Shown here: one piece after another, positions 46,835 through 58,152 of the stretch
Position numbering within the stretch: the stretch's first letter is position 1
How the letters are laid out: every line of letters starts with the position of its first letter
DNA from: Dysidea avara
Lineage: Eukaryota; Porifera; Demospongiae; Dictyoceratida; Dysideidae
Reading direction: 5' to 3'
DNA length: 64,000 bases
Assembly (NCBI RefSeq): GCF_963678975.1
Contig: NC_089272.1
Coordinates: 62,818,574-62,882,573, forward strand
The notes under the pieces: model-generated
What the model was told of the DNA's origin: nothing
Databases searched by the model: none
The model's input: only the letters and a program-made list of their open reading frames with translations
Program-made: the position numbers and the translations under genes

Positions 46835-47447
46835 GTTGTACCATACGCGTATACGCATATGGTATGTACCATACGCGTATGGTACAAAATGCGCATATGG
46901 TATAGAACATCAGTACTTGTGTTTTAGGTCATACAGGGCAGCCGTTCCTAGCGACAGTTTGTCTACTGGACATACCATAGACTCGACAGAGGAATTCGTA
47001 AAGTTATCCCATCTTGTGTTGTGTTAGCCAAACGCAAGGAATTTCCTGAACCAAGTAATATTTACACTGCAATGGTTTTAAATTAGCAGATTTATAATGT
47101 TGCATGTAGTATAAAAAAATTATGACTCGAAGAGATAAATATTATTATTGAGATGTTTGTTCATGTAATGGTTGTTTGGGGAAACCTGCACATGTTAAGA
47201 AACATCACACACATACAGTATAGTTAATGAATACCTAATTGTGTGGTTGCTTGCTTATGTTGGTTGTTGTAATTGTGGTCAAGAATAGCAAGTTCCATCA
47301 TACCAAAAATGCTGCCGCTTAGGACAGTATTTTAGGAGTAAGGAAAGGAAAACCTCCAACGAGCCAGTATGATGGAAGTTTTAATGTCCCACAGCAGTGT
47401 ATCCTGTAGTACTACCTTGCGTAAAGTATTGTGTGCAACACTGGATC

Positions 47448-47901
47448 TCATTGTGTGCAACACTTCCGGGTCGCACGCAGCCATTTCTTACTGCGCTCCT
47501 CTTCTGGAGACCTTGTTGGATGCACACATTTTGGGAACAATGCATTAGGGTCATTGTCCCACTCGTGGACTTTGGGTATGTGGTGTACAATAGATTTCCA
47601 TTTGTCCACGAGCAACTGTGCATCACCATTACATGTTTGCGCAGACCACCACAGGTGGTTAGAAATTGACTGGATCCATGGGAGGAGTTGACCACTATGC
47701 TTTGTCTTGGCCTTCTTACATAACTTCTGTGACACTTTTAGCCAAGTGCCACACATATTGATGGTCTATGTAATCAGTTCTCATCAGGAACACTACACCA
47801 GTGTGTCTGTCTGTAGCTATAGTAGCATGATAGAAACACTGAAGAGCATAACTATAATAGGCAAAAATTTTGTGAAAGCATTTAGGACAAATTTTGAGCA
47901 T
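47448..47901 (-). pseudogene. transposase-like (RNase H-fold type) remnant with a frame break
   Basis: Read on the minus strand, 47901-47720 gives CFYHATIATDRHTGVVFLMR, TDYIDHQYVWHLAKSV. A second frame from about 47735 gives KLCKKAKTKHSGQLLPWIQS, ISNHLWWSAQTCNGDAQLLV, DKWKSIVHHIPKVHEWD and FPKCVHPTRSPEEERSKKWLR before a stop. The order TDRH..(V)..M...Y....HQ..VWH.AK, then W..SI.NHLWW, GD...L..KW.SI..HI..VH and FP.C.H resembles multi-copy transposon-derived proteins of cnidarians and fish, as I recall them. The frame change near 47735-47745 and the early stop mark it as decayed. No flanking TIRs were identified. Confidence 0.55.
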
Positions 47902-49278
47902 ATTTGACTCAGGCCATCCACAATAGTGAACATTTAAACATTGTCTTCAGGAGTTCAGTCATCCAATGTGACAATTATGCAGCATCATGAGAATAGGTGT
48001 ATAATATTATACCTATCTAGCTGTAAAGCCACAGGGCAGCCATTCAACACATAGTGGCAGGTGGGCTTGCAGAGAGAGAACGAGTTACTCCAGTTTTGAA
48101 AATGCCAGCAACATACATAGATTGAATGATATGGGATTGGCAGAGTATCTCCTCTAACACAAATGATCATGAGAGCTGGTGGAGATGAAATCCTAATAGC
48201 ATATCACAGCTGTGGTTCAGCTTCCAGGGTAGCACTAATTTTCAAATCTGCACTGCACAGAGAGGGTGTCCAGCTACACAAATAAATTATTCCTTATATT
48301 AATTAGGACAAAAATAATTATGATAGCAGACTGTAGCCTACTATCAACATCGTAAGTCAAATTTTAATCAGTGGAGAATTTTGTTTTGAAAAATAGGCTG
48401 ATAGGAAAGATTTAATACATGCACATACATGTAACTTTGACTTTATATTATATTATTCTGTGGTGCAGGTTGATGGCATTTTAGTCTGAATTACAGCAAT
48501 ACATAGCCACATCACAATTTAAAAAATAGCCTTAATTTGGCCATGACTTTTTTTTATCCTCTAGGGCCTGAAGCCTGTTACATATTGACCATTAGCAGTT
48601 TACACAGTATGGAGAATGATTTTTAATGGTCAGTAAACACTGATCCAGCTGTGTGAAGCTTTCTTACACAAGAGAGCGAGATAGAGCTGCTTATGAGAAT
48701 TTGCATCCTTCGTACTGTTCTAAACTATAGTTACAAGCTAGGATTGGGATTATCATGTCTATAAGTCATGCAGTTTTTGAAAAGTCATTATTTGTTTCCA
48801 TATATATTATTTTCAGTTATTATAGCATAACAATCCTCAAGTATTAGCTACATGATCATAAGCCAATTTGCTAAAACCAGTCACTGTTTCATTGATATAC
48901 TGTGACATCATATACGTATACAGACACACACCAGAACCTTTAGCTGACTACTATGCACATTTTGGGGATATCATTTTCTTTAGATTTAAATTCTTCCTCT
49001 ATCCTCTCTATTATTCTCCTACCTCCATTGTAATAAAGTTAATACAAATGTCACACATATGTGCATGCATTGTTTCAGATTTCATAAACTCCATAAAAAT
49101 TTAGGGTATAACATCACCTTGCCAAATGGACTGGCTTGACATGTGTAACAATATTGTGCAAATAATATGTATGGTATGACTGTATAGTTATAAGTGACAT
49201 TACATCATCTCTAATACGATTACTTCCTAAGTTAAGGACTTGCAGGGTACAATTTACATGCAACAGTTAGCTTAAATA
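47902..49278. other. stretch without recognised features
   Basis: Possibly the 5' continuation of the transposase remnant (GRCCATCCACAATAGTGAACA region), then unique-looking DNA up to the stop codon of the death-domain gene. Confidence 0.35.
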
Positions 49279-49586
49279 CTACTTCATGGCCATAGAGAGT
49301 CTAGGATGCAATAATTGGTTTAGCAATTCTGCCAAATCCTTTTCACCAACACTGCGACTCTTTAGTGCAGAGATCACATCATTCCAAGTTCCACCATTTT
49401 TCTCATCCAACCATGCCTGGAACATCTTCCTACAAGCTCTGTCACTCTTTATTTTTGAGTCCTCAATCTTATCCAAGGTGACCACACTGACACCCAACTG
49501 GAGGCCCAGGTTGTACCACTTCTTACACACAGATGTAGAGCTGCCCACATGTTCTACAAGTTCTGCAAGCTCAGGAGGAGAAGTAC
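49279..49586 (-). CDS. terminal exon encoding the death domain
   Basis: It has 101 codons plus stop, no internal stop, a good acceptor and clear death-fold hydrophobic spacing over about 85 residues. It ends PRLSMAMK. This is the best-supported single exon in the window. Confidence 0.8.
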
Positions 49587-52500
49587 CTGTAAGGTGTATA
49601 CCACTGCATTATGTCAGATACTAAGTGAATAGCTATTTATGATGTGAAAAGTAGTGGTCTAGTGAACATTAATCAAATGATAGCTAAAAGTAGTGAAACA
49701 ATAGACATGGTCATAGCATGTGGAAAATATCCCTCTGATTTGTAGTAGTAATTGTGGTGTACAATTGAATCTGTTAATTGTTTCACCACTTTTTAGTGCA
49801 GACACTTATATCTTTGTAAACATTCTCACAACTGCTGGCTATGGGTGCACGTATGGCACACCATTTATAACAAAATATATTCTGCTAAATTGGGCCCAAT
49901 TTAAGCAAATCCAGCTCAATTTAAGACTATCCCGCTCTAGTCAAGAGCTGCAATTAATGTCCTTTGTGCTTATCTAGGGCCTAATTTAAGTGCCTTTTCT
50001 TGTTTAGTTTCACCCTCTTTTAACTACAGTTGTAGGAAAATGGGAACAACCAATTCAAAATTCCTGAAGAAGGTGATTATATCAATATACAGGCTAAATT
50101 TTATAACACAATGTTTCTTTGCAGCGTTGTTGAATCCTTCCATTAAAAATGATTGAAACAGTCAAATAGAACTGTTACTTGTGTTAAAATACTTTAATAG
50201 AGAATGCATCCCTGTCCCATCAAGGACCTGCATTGAAAGCGCTTGTGGTACACTTGAGCATTGTTCCGAATTATTATTTTGATGAGATACCCTAATAAAG
50301 CAGTCAGGCAATATAAACTACTCTAATACAACAGTCACTTAGCTGCAGTGGAAATCCCTTTCAAAAAATTCTTGTGTATGCCCCATGATTATCCGAACAC
50401 TTGTTTGACAATTCAATCCCAAATGTGTTCTGATAAGTGCATTTGTTGGATAAGTGAATCCCATACAAAGCTCTGTTCAACTACTCTAATAGAACATACA
50501 ATTCTTTACACATACAGTACCAAAATACTCTAATAGAACAGCCATTTGTACTATTTAGATATCGTATTTGATCAGTTGATAACTGTGGCTCGTATAACAG
50601 CCACCCCAGATAGTAGCCACTCCACAGTCTAGAATTATTTAATAAGAGCCTCAGAAAAGAGCCATGGGCCTGTATTTGAACATTCTGTTGCAAGTGTTGA
50701 TAAGACACATTTGAGGCAAGGGAGTTGTTTTAAGGCAGGAAATAGCATTTTTGAGAGAAGTTAGAATGAATGACAGTAATGACAGATGATTAAACAAGGT
50801 CAGTCACTCATGAATCCATATAAACACTGCGGGCTGCTGCCACACAAGCCCATAGTAGCTGCCCTCTGATAGTAGCCACCTTCGCATAGTAGCCGCAGAG
50901 TTTTACTTTGTGAAAGTTATATAGCAGCTGTGGCTATTAATCAGTCAAATATGGTAATCGAAATCTAAGCAATTAAGAACCTACTGTAAAACTATATTGA
51001 CCTGCTGCTTGCAAATCGATATCTTAGCACTAGAGGTAATACAAAAGAAAGAACAAAGTGTAAGTTCATACATAGTGCATGGTACATTCTGTGGTGTGTC
51101 AAAAAACTAAATATCAGGTCAAAACATGTACAATGTGTAACCATGAGAAATTATAGCCCATAGTGTTAGTTACTCTTGCCTGAAGGCAACAGTTACTAAG
51201 TTGACAAGTTAGCTGTAAAATAAAATTCTAAGGATATGGTAAGCAAGCATTCCTTGAACTCAACAAAACCACAAAGCAATACGCAGACCTTCCAATTCAC
51301 CCGCATTGTGTGAGTGACACCCACCATTTAAGGCTTTTCACCCGCTCACCCGCATAAATGTATTCATCACCCGCATAAAAATAATTTCCAGCCAGAAATC
51401 GCTAATGCTTTCACTTACACAATCAGGATCTGAATTGGCATCACGTGAAACACAATTAATATGATTGTGGGTTTAAATTAAATCACGTGAGAGGATTTTA
51501 AAATAGTATGCTGATGGTGGGAGTTTATTGGCGATGATATTCAACCATTTCATTGGATCAACGTTAGTTCACAGATGATTATTCTACTATTCTGAGTTGA
51601 TATAATGATATTATAACGTATGAGCACTAAATTTGGCAGGCATTGATTAAGAAAGTACAGTTATGAGTCTTAATAGAGTCTCCAGAGTGCATTGCATAAA
51701 AGGAATACTACCTGTAGAGGAGTTAAAAGACGATTCAGTGTGTAAAGCATAAAAGGACTACTACCTGTTGAGTTAAAAGACGATTCAGACTTTTACATCA
51801 CGTGATATGGAACGGGATTGTCACGGAGGATAGCAGATGGGTAAAATGATTGTAGCTCAGTCATGCAGTAGTAAATAAGCTGTAGATAACAGCAGTGTAT
51901 AGGTTTAGCTAGGGGCAATGCACTTTGACAACCAATTTGTGTATGAATACTTGTTTTCAGCACTCATGAATGTGGGCTCTGCATACACTTGGCTATAGTT
52001 ACAGGTAACTGAGGGTTAATTCACCCGCACAAAATATTTCCAAGGTTGGAAAGTCTGAATACGATCCCATTAATTACTTTGGAAGGTGACAACAGGTTTT
52101 TGTAATTGAATTCGTCGCCTTTGCGATTGAATTCGTCCCGTTTGCAATTGAATTCATCGGTTTTGCAGTTGAATTAGTCGGTTTTGCAATAGAATTCGTC
52201 GTGTTTGCATTACAATTTGTCATTAACAAAACGGCTCCATGAAACCAACCCGTTCATTAAGAGATGAACTATTTATGCCTTGGAGAGTTACACTTGAGAC
52301 ACTAGAAGATAATTGAAGCTGGTAGTACGCGAAGTTGATAGCTGTCTGACAAGTTAATTAACTTGCTTGCGAGTGACCACACCCATCATGAATGGCGTAG
52401 TAGAGTTTGGAATGCTGCTGGATAGGCTGTAGAGGAAGAATTATTGCCTTATAAAGAGTTGTTTACTACTGCTGTACTTGAACAAGTTCTTGTAGCAGCT

Positions 52501-55500
52501 GCTACACCATGTTTTTGTGTTTGCTCCAGCTGCCATACGAATTTAACTGCAAAAGCAACGAATTCAATTGCAAAACCGACAAATTCAATCGCAAACAGGA
52601 CGAATCCAATTGCAAAACCGACGAATTCAATTGCAAACGGGACAAATTCAATTGCAAAAGCGGCAAACTCAATTGCAAAGTCGCTAAATTCAATTGCAAA
52701 AACCTGTAATATACACACGCCTTCACTGAAATCACTATAACCTGACACCTCTGTAATTCAGAATATGTCTATACAGTAGAGCCTCAATTATCCGAATCCC
52801 AATTATCCGAACAGTATAACCGACTGCTCTATTAAAGTATTTCGTCATTAGGTGAATGTTCTATTAGAGTAGTTGACTGGAATTCTGTATATAAATGAAC
52901 AGGGCTGAGCGATTGTGAGATTTTGCTACTTTCACAATTGTAGGATGCAACATATGTATCACCATTGTGATAACGAACACGATGCTATAACTCACATGCA
53001 TCAGCAATGTGTATGTACAACTTTGTATGAATTATTTCATATACCATGAAATTGTGTACAACTATTCAACACAATTAAGGCCATAGGCAGCTACAGTTTA
53101 ATACAAAATAAACAATGGTATCCTTAGAAATTCATCAGTTTATACAGGTAAGGTTTAAATGATGTAGTAAGATTTGATGTCCATCAGGCTGTTTGCTAGA
53201 TCGTGTACTTCCTTCCACAACAGTATGTGTCACCATTATTTTTTAATTTACCAATATACATTTGTATATGATGTCACAACATCACGATTATTTATAATAC
53301 ATATCAACATCACGATGTTCAGAGACAATCACAATTAATCCCACAATCAATATAATCTCCCAGCCCTAGAAATGAATTTATCTGAACAAATTCACTAATC
53401 TGAACACTTTAATTGATGAATGAACTGGCACACAGGTGTTCAGATAATGGAGGTCCTGCTGTAATATGACATTGTTCTTTGTACTTTTCTATGTAATACT
53501 ACGTACCTCTACAATGTGACCACCCAATTTCTTGTGTCAAATTATAGAGGTTTTCAGTACATACTACTACCATGTGTGCATCTACTTATGTGTACATTGA
53601 ATTTAATACATTGTGAGACCGTACATGGTACTTGATGTGTATACCATAATAATATCAGTTTTGTTTATACTGGTAGGAGTTAAATATTGGTTTAGTAAAA
53701 CCAAGTGGAAACATTAACTAAGGAAACATTAAAGTTGTGACTATACAATAAAAAGCTTCAGCTTTATCATATTCTTATTCTCACCTAACAGTATATCCTG
53801 TTCACTATACTCAACAGTACTACATTGAACAGCTTCATCTGTAGATGTAGTTGTCACTGATACTGAATTAGAAGTCTGCACTGGAACTATAGAAATAACA
53901 AGAAAAGGACTAGTGAATAATGTAGCCAGCTAAAAGTATCATATACCGTATAACGGGAATGATTCACGGAAGAAAACATTCGCGAATTTCGCGATTTTAG
54001 GTGCATTCACGAATGTTTTCTTGTTAATTTTTTTCTACAATTAAAAGTTTTTTTCATGGATCAGCATTCATGTAACAAGTGCATAAGCGGGTAGCTACTC
54101 ACCTTGCTACTCGCTAAACTGTTATATATGCGTAACGGTATAGCCAGAGACCGTGGCATGTGATTCGAACAGAGATGCAAACTTCAGTGACAGTGGAAAA
54201 ATATCAGTGCTACTAAATGGGGAAAGTATAATTGCACCCCAGCGATTCACTGTGCTGGAAATGTCGTGTCTTAGCCTCGGTTTTAGTGCCGCCCCAAGGC
54301 TATAGGCGTGCCTATCGTCCGCACTCATTATTGTGAATTATTATTATTGTTACTGAGCAGACAGCACAGTTGATATGCTCAGGTAAAAAGCAATCATAAA
54401 ATGAATTTAGCTACGAAGTTACAAAGATTACAGTTATTGAGTTCCATACAATGAATGTCTACTTCTCCAGCGAAACAGCAATCATGCATGGCTACTAGTA
54501 CATGTATGTGTAGTACGCAACATGTCAGAGTCAGCCATATAGTCAAGTGTTCCCTAGCTATCCATAGGAAAAAAAGATTAATTCTTTGTGGGCGCGTGCC
54601 CAATTATTAATTACTTTATGCAATAAATCGCGAACGTTTTCTCACGAATGAGGAAATAGTAGATCATTCACGAATGTTTTCTTCCGCGAATCATTCCCGT
54701 TATACGGTATCCAAGGTAGTCACTATGCACTTGTATATAATCCAGCTTGCTTGTAAATATGTGTGGTTATACACTGATGACTAGTTTTGTGAATACTAAT
54801 TTTTATTTTTTATTACTGTTACCTCATCACTGTTATTTCAGTAAATAACAGTGCCAGTAAATAACTAAACAGACTATGTATAAAAATGATTAGATTTTTG
54901 AAAAGGGGTCTTCCACACACATCCGATTCTATGAACTTAGAAGACCATAACTTACTGTTCAGCTAACATATAAACTTCAAATTTTCTCCATCCATTAAGC
55001 TACGTTGGTACTCACTGCTGACCAAATTTCAAGTCAATAAATACCTTGTTCTGCTCTTAAATTACCAAATGACAAAGTTGATAAATTGAATGTGTGTGGA
55101 AGACCCCTTTTTGCAAATCCGGTCACAGTATTATATAGAAAGACATTTTGGTGAATGTGGTTCTTCATGCCTCAATACAATATGTAGTTGAAAGGATAGT
55201 GCTATTTATGCAGATTTTTATTTGTGACAAAATTGTTAGTTTCCAAATTCTGGCCAGAAATGTCTAGCTACAGTATGGCTATCACCTTAGGCAATTCTGT
55301 AGACTTTTGTTTACTTTTAGTTCTAGAATCAAATCATAACATGTTGCTTATTGATAGAAAGAAGACAATGAAATGTAATGAGCTTATCAGCATTACCGTA
55401 TTTAGTTTTAAAAAATAACATGTTCTCATTACCATTATTGCCAACATTGGATGTGTTGTCTTTACTTCTGCCATCACCATTGATCTTTGTTGGTAATACT

Positions 55501-55534
55501 CGTGGTTTCTTTGATGGTGGTGAATGTGTATAAT
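49279..55534 (-). CDS. death-domain protein gene (three exons read; 5' end not certain)
   Basis: Minus-strand exons are 55534-55433 (102 nt; borders TTTTACTCTAG| and AATG|GTAATG), 53886-53785 (102 nt; TTTCTATAG| and TTAG|GTGAG) and 49586-49279 (CCTTACAG| to the stop at 49281-49279). All junctions are phase 1 and join into one frame. The first two exons encode a Ser/Thr/Asn-rich linker (YTHSPPSKKPRVLPTK; VQTSNSVSVTTTSTDEAVQ). The last exon is a death domain: PELAELVEHVG, KKWYNLGLQLGVSVVTLDKI, ACRKMFQAWLDEKNGG, TWNDVISALKSRSVGEKDL, AELL. The W..LG..LG....LD.I and WL....G..W.D...AL pattern is that of the death-fold superfamily, used in apoptotic and innate immune adaptors. No kinase, NACHT or ZU5 domain is visible. 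Introns hold many TEs. Upstream exons are probably missing. Confidence 0.75.
50563..50956. mobile_element. TIR-like element with AGTAGCCACC repeats, in intron
   Basis: The left end CGTATTTGATCAGTTGATAA and mirrored right end CCATATTTGACTGATTAATA are followed inward by RTAGCCACC-type repeats. The ends are imperfect. Confidence 0.45.
51294..52057. mobile_element. CAGACCTTCCAA element with 6-bp TSD, in intron
   Basis: AATACG flanks both sides (51288-51293, 52058-52063). The ends are CAGACCTTCCAA and, mirrored, CAGACTTTCCAA, with CACCCGCA nearby on both. TATCACGTGA-type sites occur inside (about 51443, 51484, 51799). Confidence 0.75.
52101..52711. mobile_element. foldback element, copy 2, with arms of ~24-bp repeats, in intron
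   Basis: The left arm (52101-52225) holds five or six TTTGCAATTGAATTCGTCG-type units. The right arm (52540-52711) holds about seven inverse units (AATTCAATTGCAAAACCGAC). The core includes GACAAGTTAATTAACTTGC and TTGAGACACTAGAAGATAAT, matching the reverse of 2660-3128. Overlapping frames reading NSIAKPT / EFNCKTD / AIEFVGF repeats on both strands are translations of the arms. Confidence 0.85.
52774..53461. mobile_element. Tigger/pogo-like element (CAGTAGAGCCTCAATTATCC), in intron
   Basis: The left end CAGTAGAGCCTCAATTATCC and mirrored right end CAGCAGGACCTCCATTATCT are flanked by TA. It is 688 bp without a transposase frame and contains TCTATTAGAGTAGTTGACTG. Confidence 0.65.
53944..54709. mobile_element. 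TIR element (TACCGTATAACGGGAATGATTC), in intron
   Basis: Near-perfect TIRs run TACCGTATAACGGGAATGAT, then TC.CGGAAGAAAACATTCG, at both ends. The interior of about 700 bp has no transposase. It lies just upstream of the exon at 53785-53886. Confidence 0.85.
54887..55137. mobile_element. GTGACCGGATTTGC MITE, in intron
   Basis: AAAAGGGGTCTTCCACACAC (left) and its mirror at the right, with right terminus GGTCACA. The left terminus is decayed (ATGATTAGATTTTTG). It has the same ends as 61932-62168 but an unrelated-looking middle. Confidence 0.75.
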
Positions 55535-56317
55535 CTAGAGTAAAAAATGAGAACAACAATGTATACAGTAGATGTATATTATAATATGCAAATGTTTACA
55601 GAGTTGCCCACAGAAATTAAGGGGCCCAGGGCAAAGAGTTAAAGTGGGGCCCCAGGGGCAAGGAGGGTTCCACTCTGAATCACAACTTCAGCCTAGCTGT
55701 AAGTCGAAGACCAAAATTATTATGTCCTAACAATGACAACAGCTGCCCTCACCAACCATATCTCCTTATTTATAAGCTTGCTACACTGCTCCTCTGAAGA
55801 ATACTGTGACTGCTCTATTAGAATATATCAATCTTTTAAACAGGTATTCAAAGGGCCCTTGATGGGGACCCCTTTCAGGTTGGGGCTCGGGGAAAAATGC
55901 TGTGGGTGGCCCTGAATGTTTACTCAGGAGCCACAGTAAAAAATTCTTTATGCAGTGTACTGCACAACCTGTCAATAAATCACAATAGATGTATTTTAAT
56001 TGTTTGCATTTTTAAAAATTTAATTTCAAAAAGGCATTTTGTTGCTGCCACAATCAAAAGTACTACATACACCATATGACAGGAAATTTTGACAAAAGAA
56101 AACTTTAACGAATTTAACAATCGGCTACAGCACCTCAAAAGTCAGCTTGCTTTTCACCAAATTTTAATTCGTCAAACCTGATTAATTGTGAATTTGTCAA
56201 GTTTTTCTTTTGTCAATATTTCTTATCTACGGCAAGCTCAAACATATTCACAATTGTATTTTCATGAAACTGTCATCACCTGTGAAACTGCATATGTATC
56301 AAACGGTATGGTCATAC

Positions 56318-56490
56318 TGTTTAAGTAGGGATCCTGCTGAAATTTTTGTGCGCCGCCCAAAATTCCGCCTTTAAAATGCATCCTATAGATATCTTATGAG
56401 ACAAAAATCACCTTTACGGAATAGTACTAATCCATATAATGCATAAAACAGCATTAAATACAACAAAACACTTACAGGTGGCCGGATATA
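56318..56490 (+). repeat. repeat shared with 3222-3400
   Basis: It begins ACTGTTTAAGTAGGGATCCT and is collinear with 3222-3400 through AACACTTACAGG. Confidence 0.55.
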
Positions 56491-56616
56491 GAATTTAAAA
56501 AAATCGCCAAAACTTGAATTTTAGACTGCCTGACTGCCTGACTGACCAAAGTTGAAGCCTAGAGGCCAAACGAAGCATTGCACAGCCACCATTTTACACC
56601 ACAATAACAAACTCAC

Positions 56617-56712
56617 CAGTGGGATGTGCCGTTTGGGGTTCCGATGAGTGTGTGCCCTCTGCACCTTGTCTTTTCTTTTATCTTCAATCAGGCTGCTTGT
56701 CTTCTTCTTCAT
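56617..56712 (-). CDS. possible upstream exon (start) near the death-domain gene
   Basis: On the minus strand ATG at 56712 opens MKKKTSSLIEDKRKDKVQRA and runs 32 codons to a strong donor (CCACTG|GTGAGT). The product is highly basic. The phase-0 donor does not fit directly with the exon at 55534 (phase 1), so another exon would be needed. It could be the 5' exon of the death-domain gene or a false exon. Confidence 0.3.
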
Positions 56713-57161
56713 CCAACAGAACCATATCAAGGTGTTAATTTTCCGTATCAACACTTTCTCTAAGCAGCATAACAGATGCCACAAGATTATTTAAGGTGCT
56801 TAGACTACGCGCTACTGAACGGAGGTACCGGTACTAGATAGCTTTCATGATAGGTCACAAGGTTATGCCCATTCTTTATTCTACGCATTATCGATCTATC
56901 GATTGGGACACACCTCTTTAACACTAGCTGTATTTCAGTGACCACACACCTTCAAGTTGGAAGGCTGACTCGAGATACTCTAATAATCGATCGAAACCAT
57001 GACAACCACACCCCCTTTTGGGCAAGCACACATCTTTGCAGGCTGACTCGAGATACTCTAATACAGCAGTCACCCTAATAGAACAGTCACATGCTTATAG
57101 CTAGCTGTATGCCTTAACAAAAAAAAGCTAAACAAACTAGTACATTAAAAATTCAAAAATA

Positions 57162-57372
57162 AAGTAGGATCCGAGCGATAAAAAGTAGTGAAACAAGATA
57201 TGAACAATGGTAGCTATTACAGCATAGCTCGGTGGGAAATCCCTACTTTGGCATGGTATGGCAATTATTCTGTGTTCAATGCCAAAGTAGGGATTTCCCA
57301 CGAAGCCATGCTGTAATAACTACCATCGTTCATATCTTGTTTCACTACATTTTATCGCTTGGATCCCTACTT
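57162..57372. mobile_element. inverted-repeat MITE (AAGTAGGGATCC ends)
   Basis: The arms AAGTAGGATCCGAGCGATAA and mirrored AAGTAGGGATCCAAGCGATA extend about 95 bp, through AGTGAAACAAGATATGAAC and GGGAAATCCCTACTTTGGCA. The loop is short. Confidence 0.8.
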
Positions 57373-57514
57373 CATTTTTAAATTTATAATTTTTGATGAA
57401 CTGGTATATTATATATATGTACCACTTTCACACCTCAGGTCAAAGGAAAGCCAGTACATATATATATCACATATTGCACTGACTCAAAATGTTAATGAGA
57501 CATACGCAGTACTA

Positions 57515-57563
57515 CCAGTGCGTATATCTCGTTACACACTGCCTTAACGAGATATACGCACTG
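57515..57563. repeat. hairpin CAGTGCGTATATCTCGTTA
   Basis: CCAGTGCGTATATCTCGTTA is followed by its inverse, and a third copy CCAGTGCATATATCTTGTTA follows to 57587. The core resembles the hairpins at 59499-59597 and 61014-61119. Confidence 0.65.
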
Positions 57564-57651
57564 CCACCAGTGCATATATCTTGTTAACTCAAGACATTGC
57601 ACACCTAATAGGTGTGCACACTATACTCAGAAATCATTAGATTTTTTTGAT

Positions 57652-57972
57652 GTTATACTGTTATCCTCTTCTCTTATATAGGGAATCAAGCAAGCTATGA
57701 TTGTGAGATTGAATTCTGCCAAACAAGCTGTGATTGTGGGATTCAATTTTAATACATCAATTATAGTTTTGTTTTTTACTTTTGTAAATGTAGTAATTAA
57801 AGAAACATAATTAACACTAGTCTCTTAAAATTGCTATATCAGCAAAAGTAAAATGAAACTACTGTTTGATGTATTAGAATTGAATCCCACAATCACAGTT
57901 TGGTTGGCAAAATTCAATCCCACAATTACAGCTTACTTGATTCCCTATAAATTATTGGAGAAGGGTATAACA
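57652..57972. mobile_element. inverted-repeat MITE (GGGAATCAAGYAAGCT arms)
   Basis: The arms carry GTTATAC, TATAGGGAATCAAG and AGCTRTGATTGTGRGATTGA in opposite orientation. Each arm itself contains two direct copies of the AGCTGTGATTGTGGGATT motif. Confidence 0.7.
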
Positions 57973-58152
57973 ATTTAAGATTTTGCCAATTGTGACTGAA
58001 TTTTGGAAAATCACCCATATAAGTATGCGTGAAATAATTTGAATTTTCATGTTTAGCGGGCTGCTAATAAGAGCAGGGTAAACCATTTCAAGAATTTTCT
58101 TGTAATTTAAGGTATTGAGAATGGGCTAAAGCAATCAACAAGTAGATTTGCA

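Larger units (their letters stand above)
46047..46911. repeat. TACGCGTA palindrome element, split by a nested insertion
   Basis: The outer parts (46047-46130 and 46835-46911) are the reverse-complement counterpart of 29890-30046, sharing GTACGATTTTCCGTACCATA and ACCATATGCG...GTTCTATACC. The interruption is the CAAGAG element 46131-46834. Confidence 0.7.

Noticed and set aside
47381-47695. Alternative minus frame of 104 codons and overlapping plus frames
   Set aside because: Shadow frames of the transposase-like remnant, which is better supported by conserved Trp/His/Cys spacing.
52444-52748. Long open frames on both strands (NSIAKPT, EFNCKTD, AIEFVGF repeats)
   Set aside because: They translate the 24-bp repeats of the foldback element; a unit length divisible by three keeps all frames open.
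57652-57972. Direct and inverted GCAAGCTATGATTGTG-like repeats as a possible CRISPR or regulatory array
   Set aside because: The arrangement is explained by an inverted-repeat MITE with two motif copies per arm.
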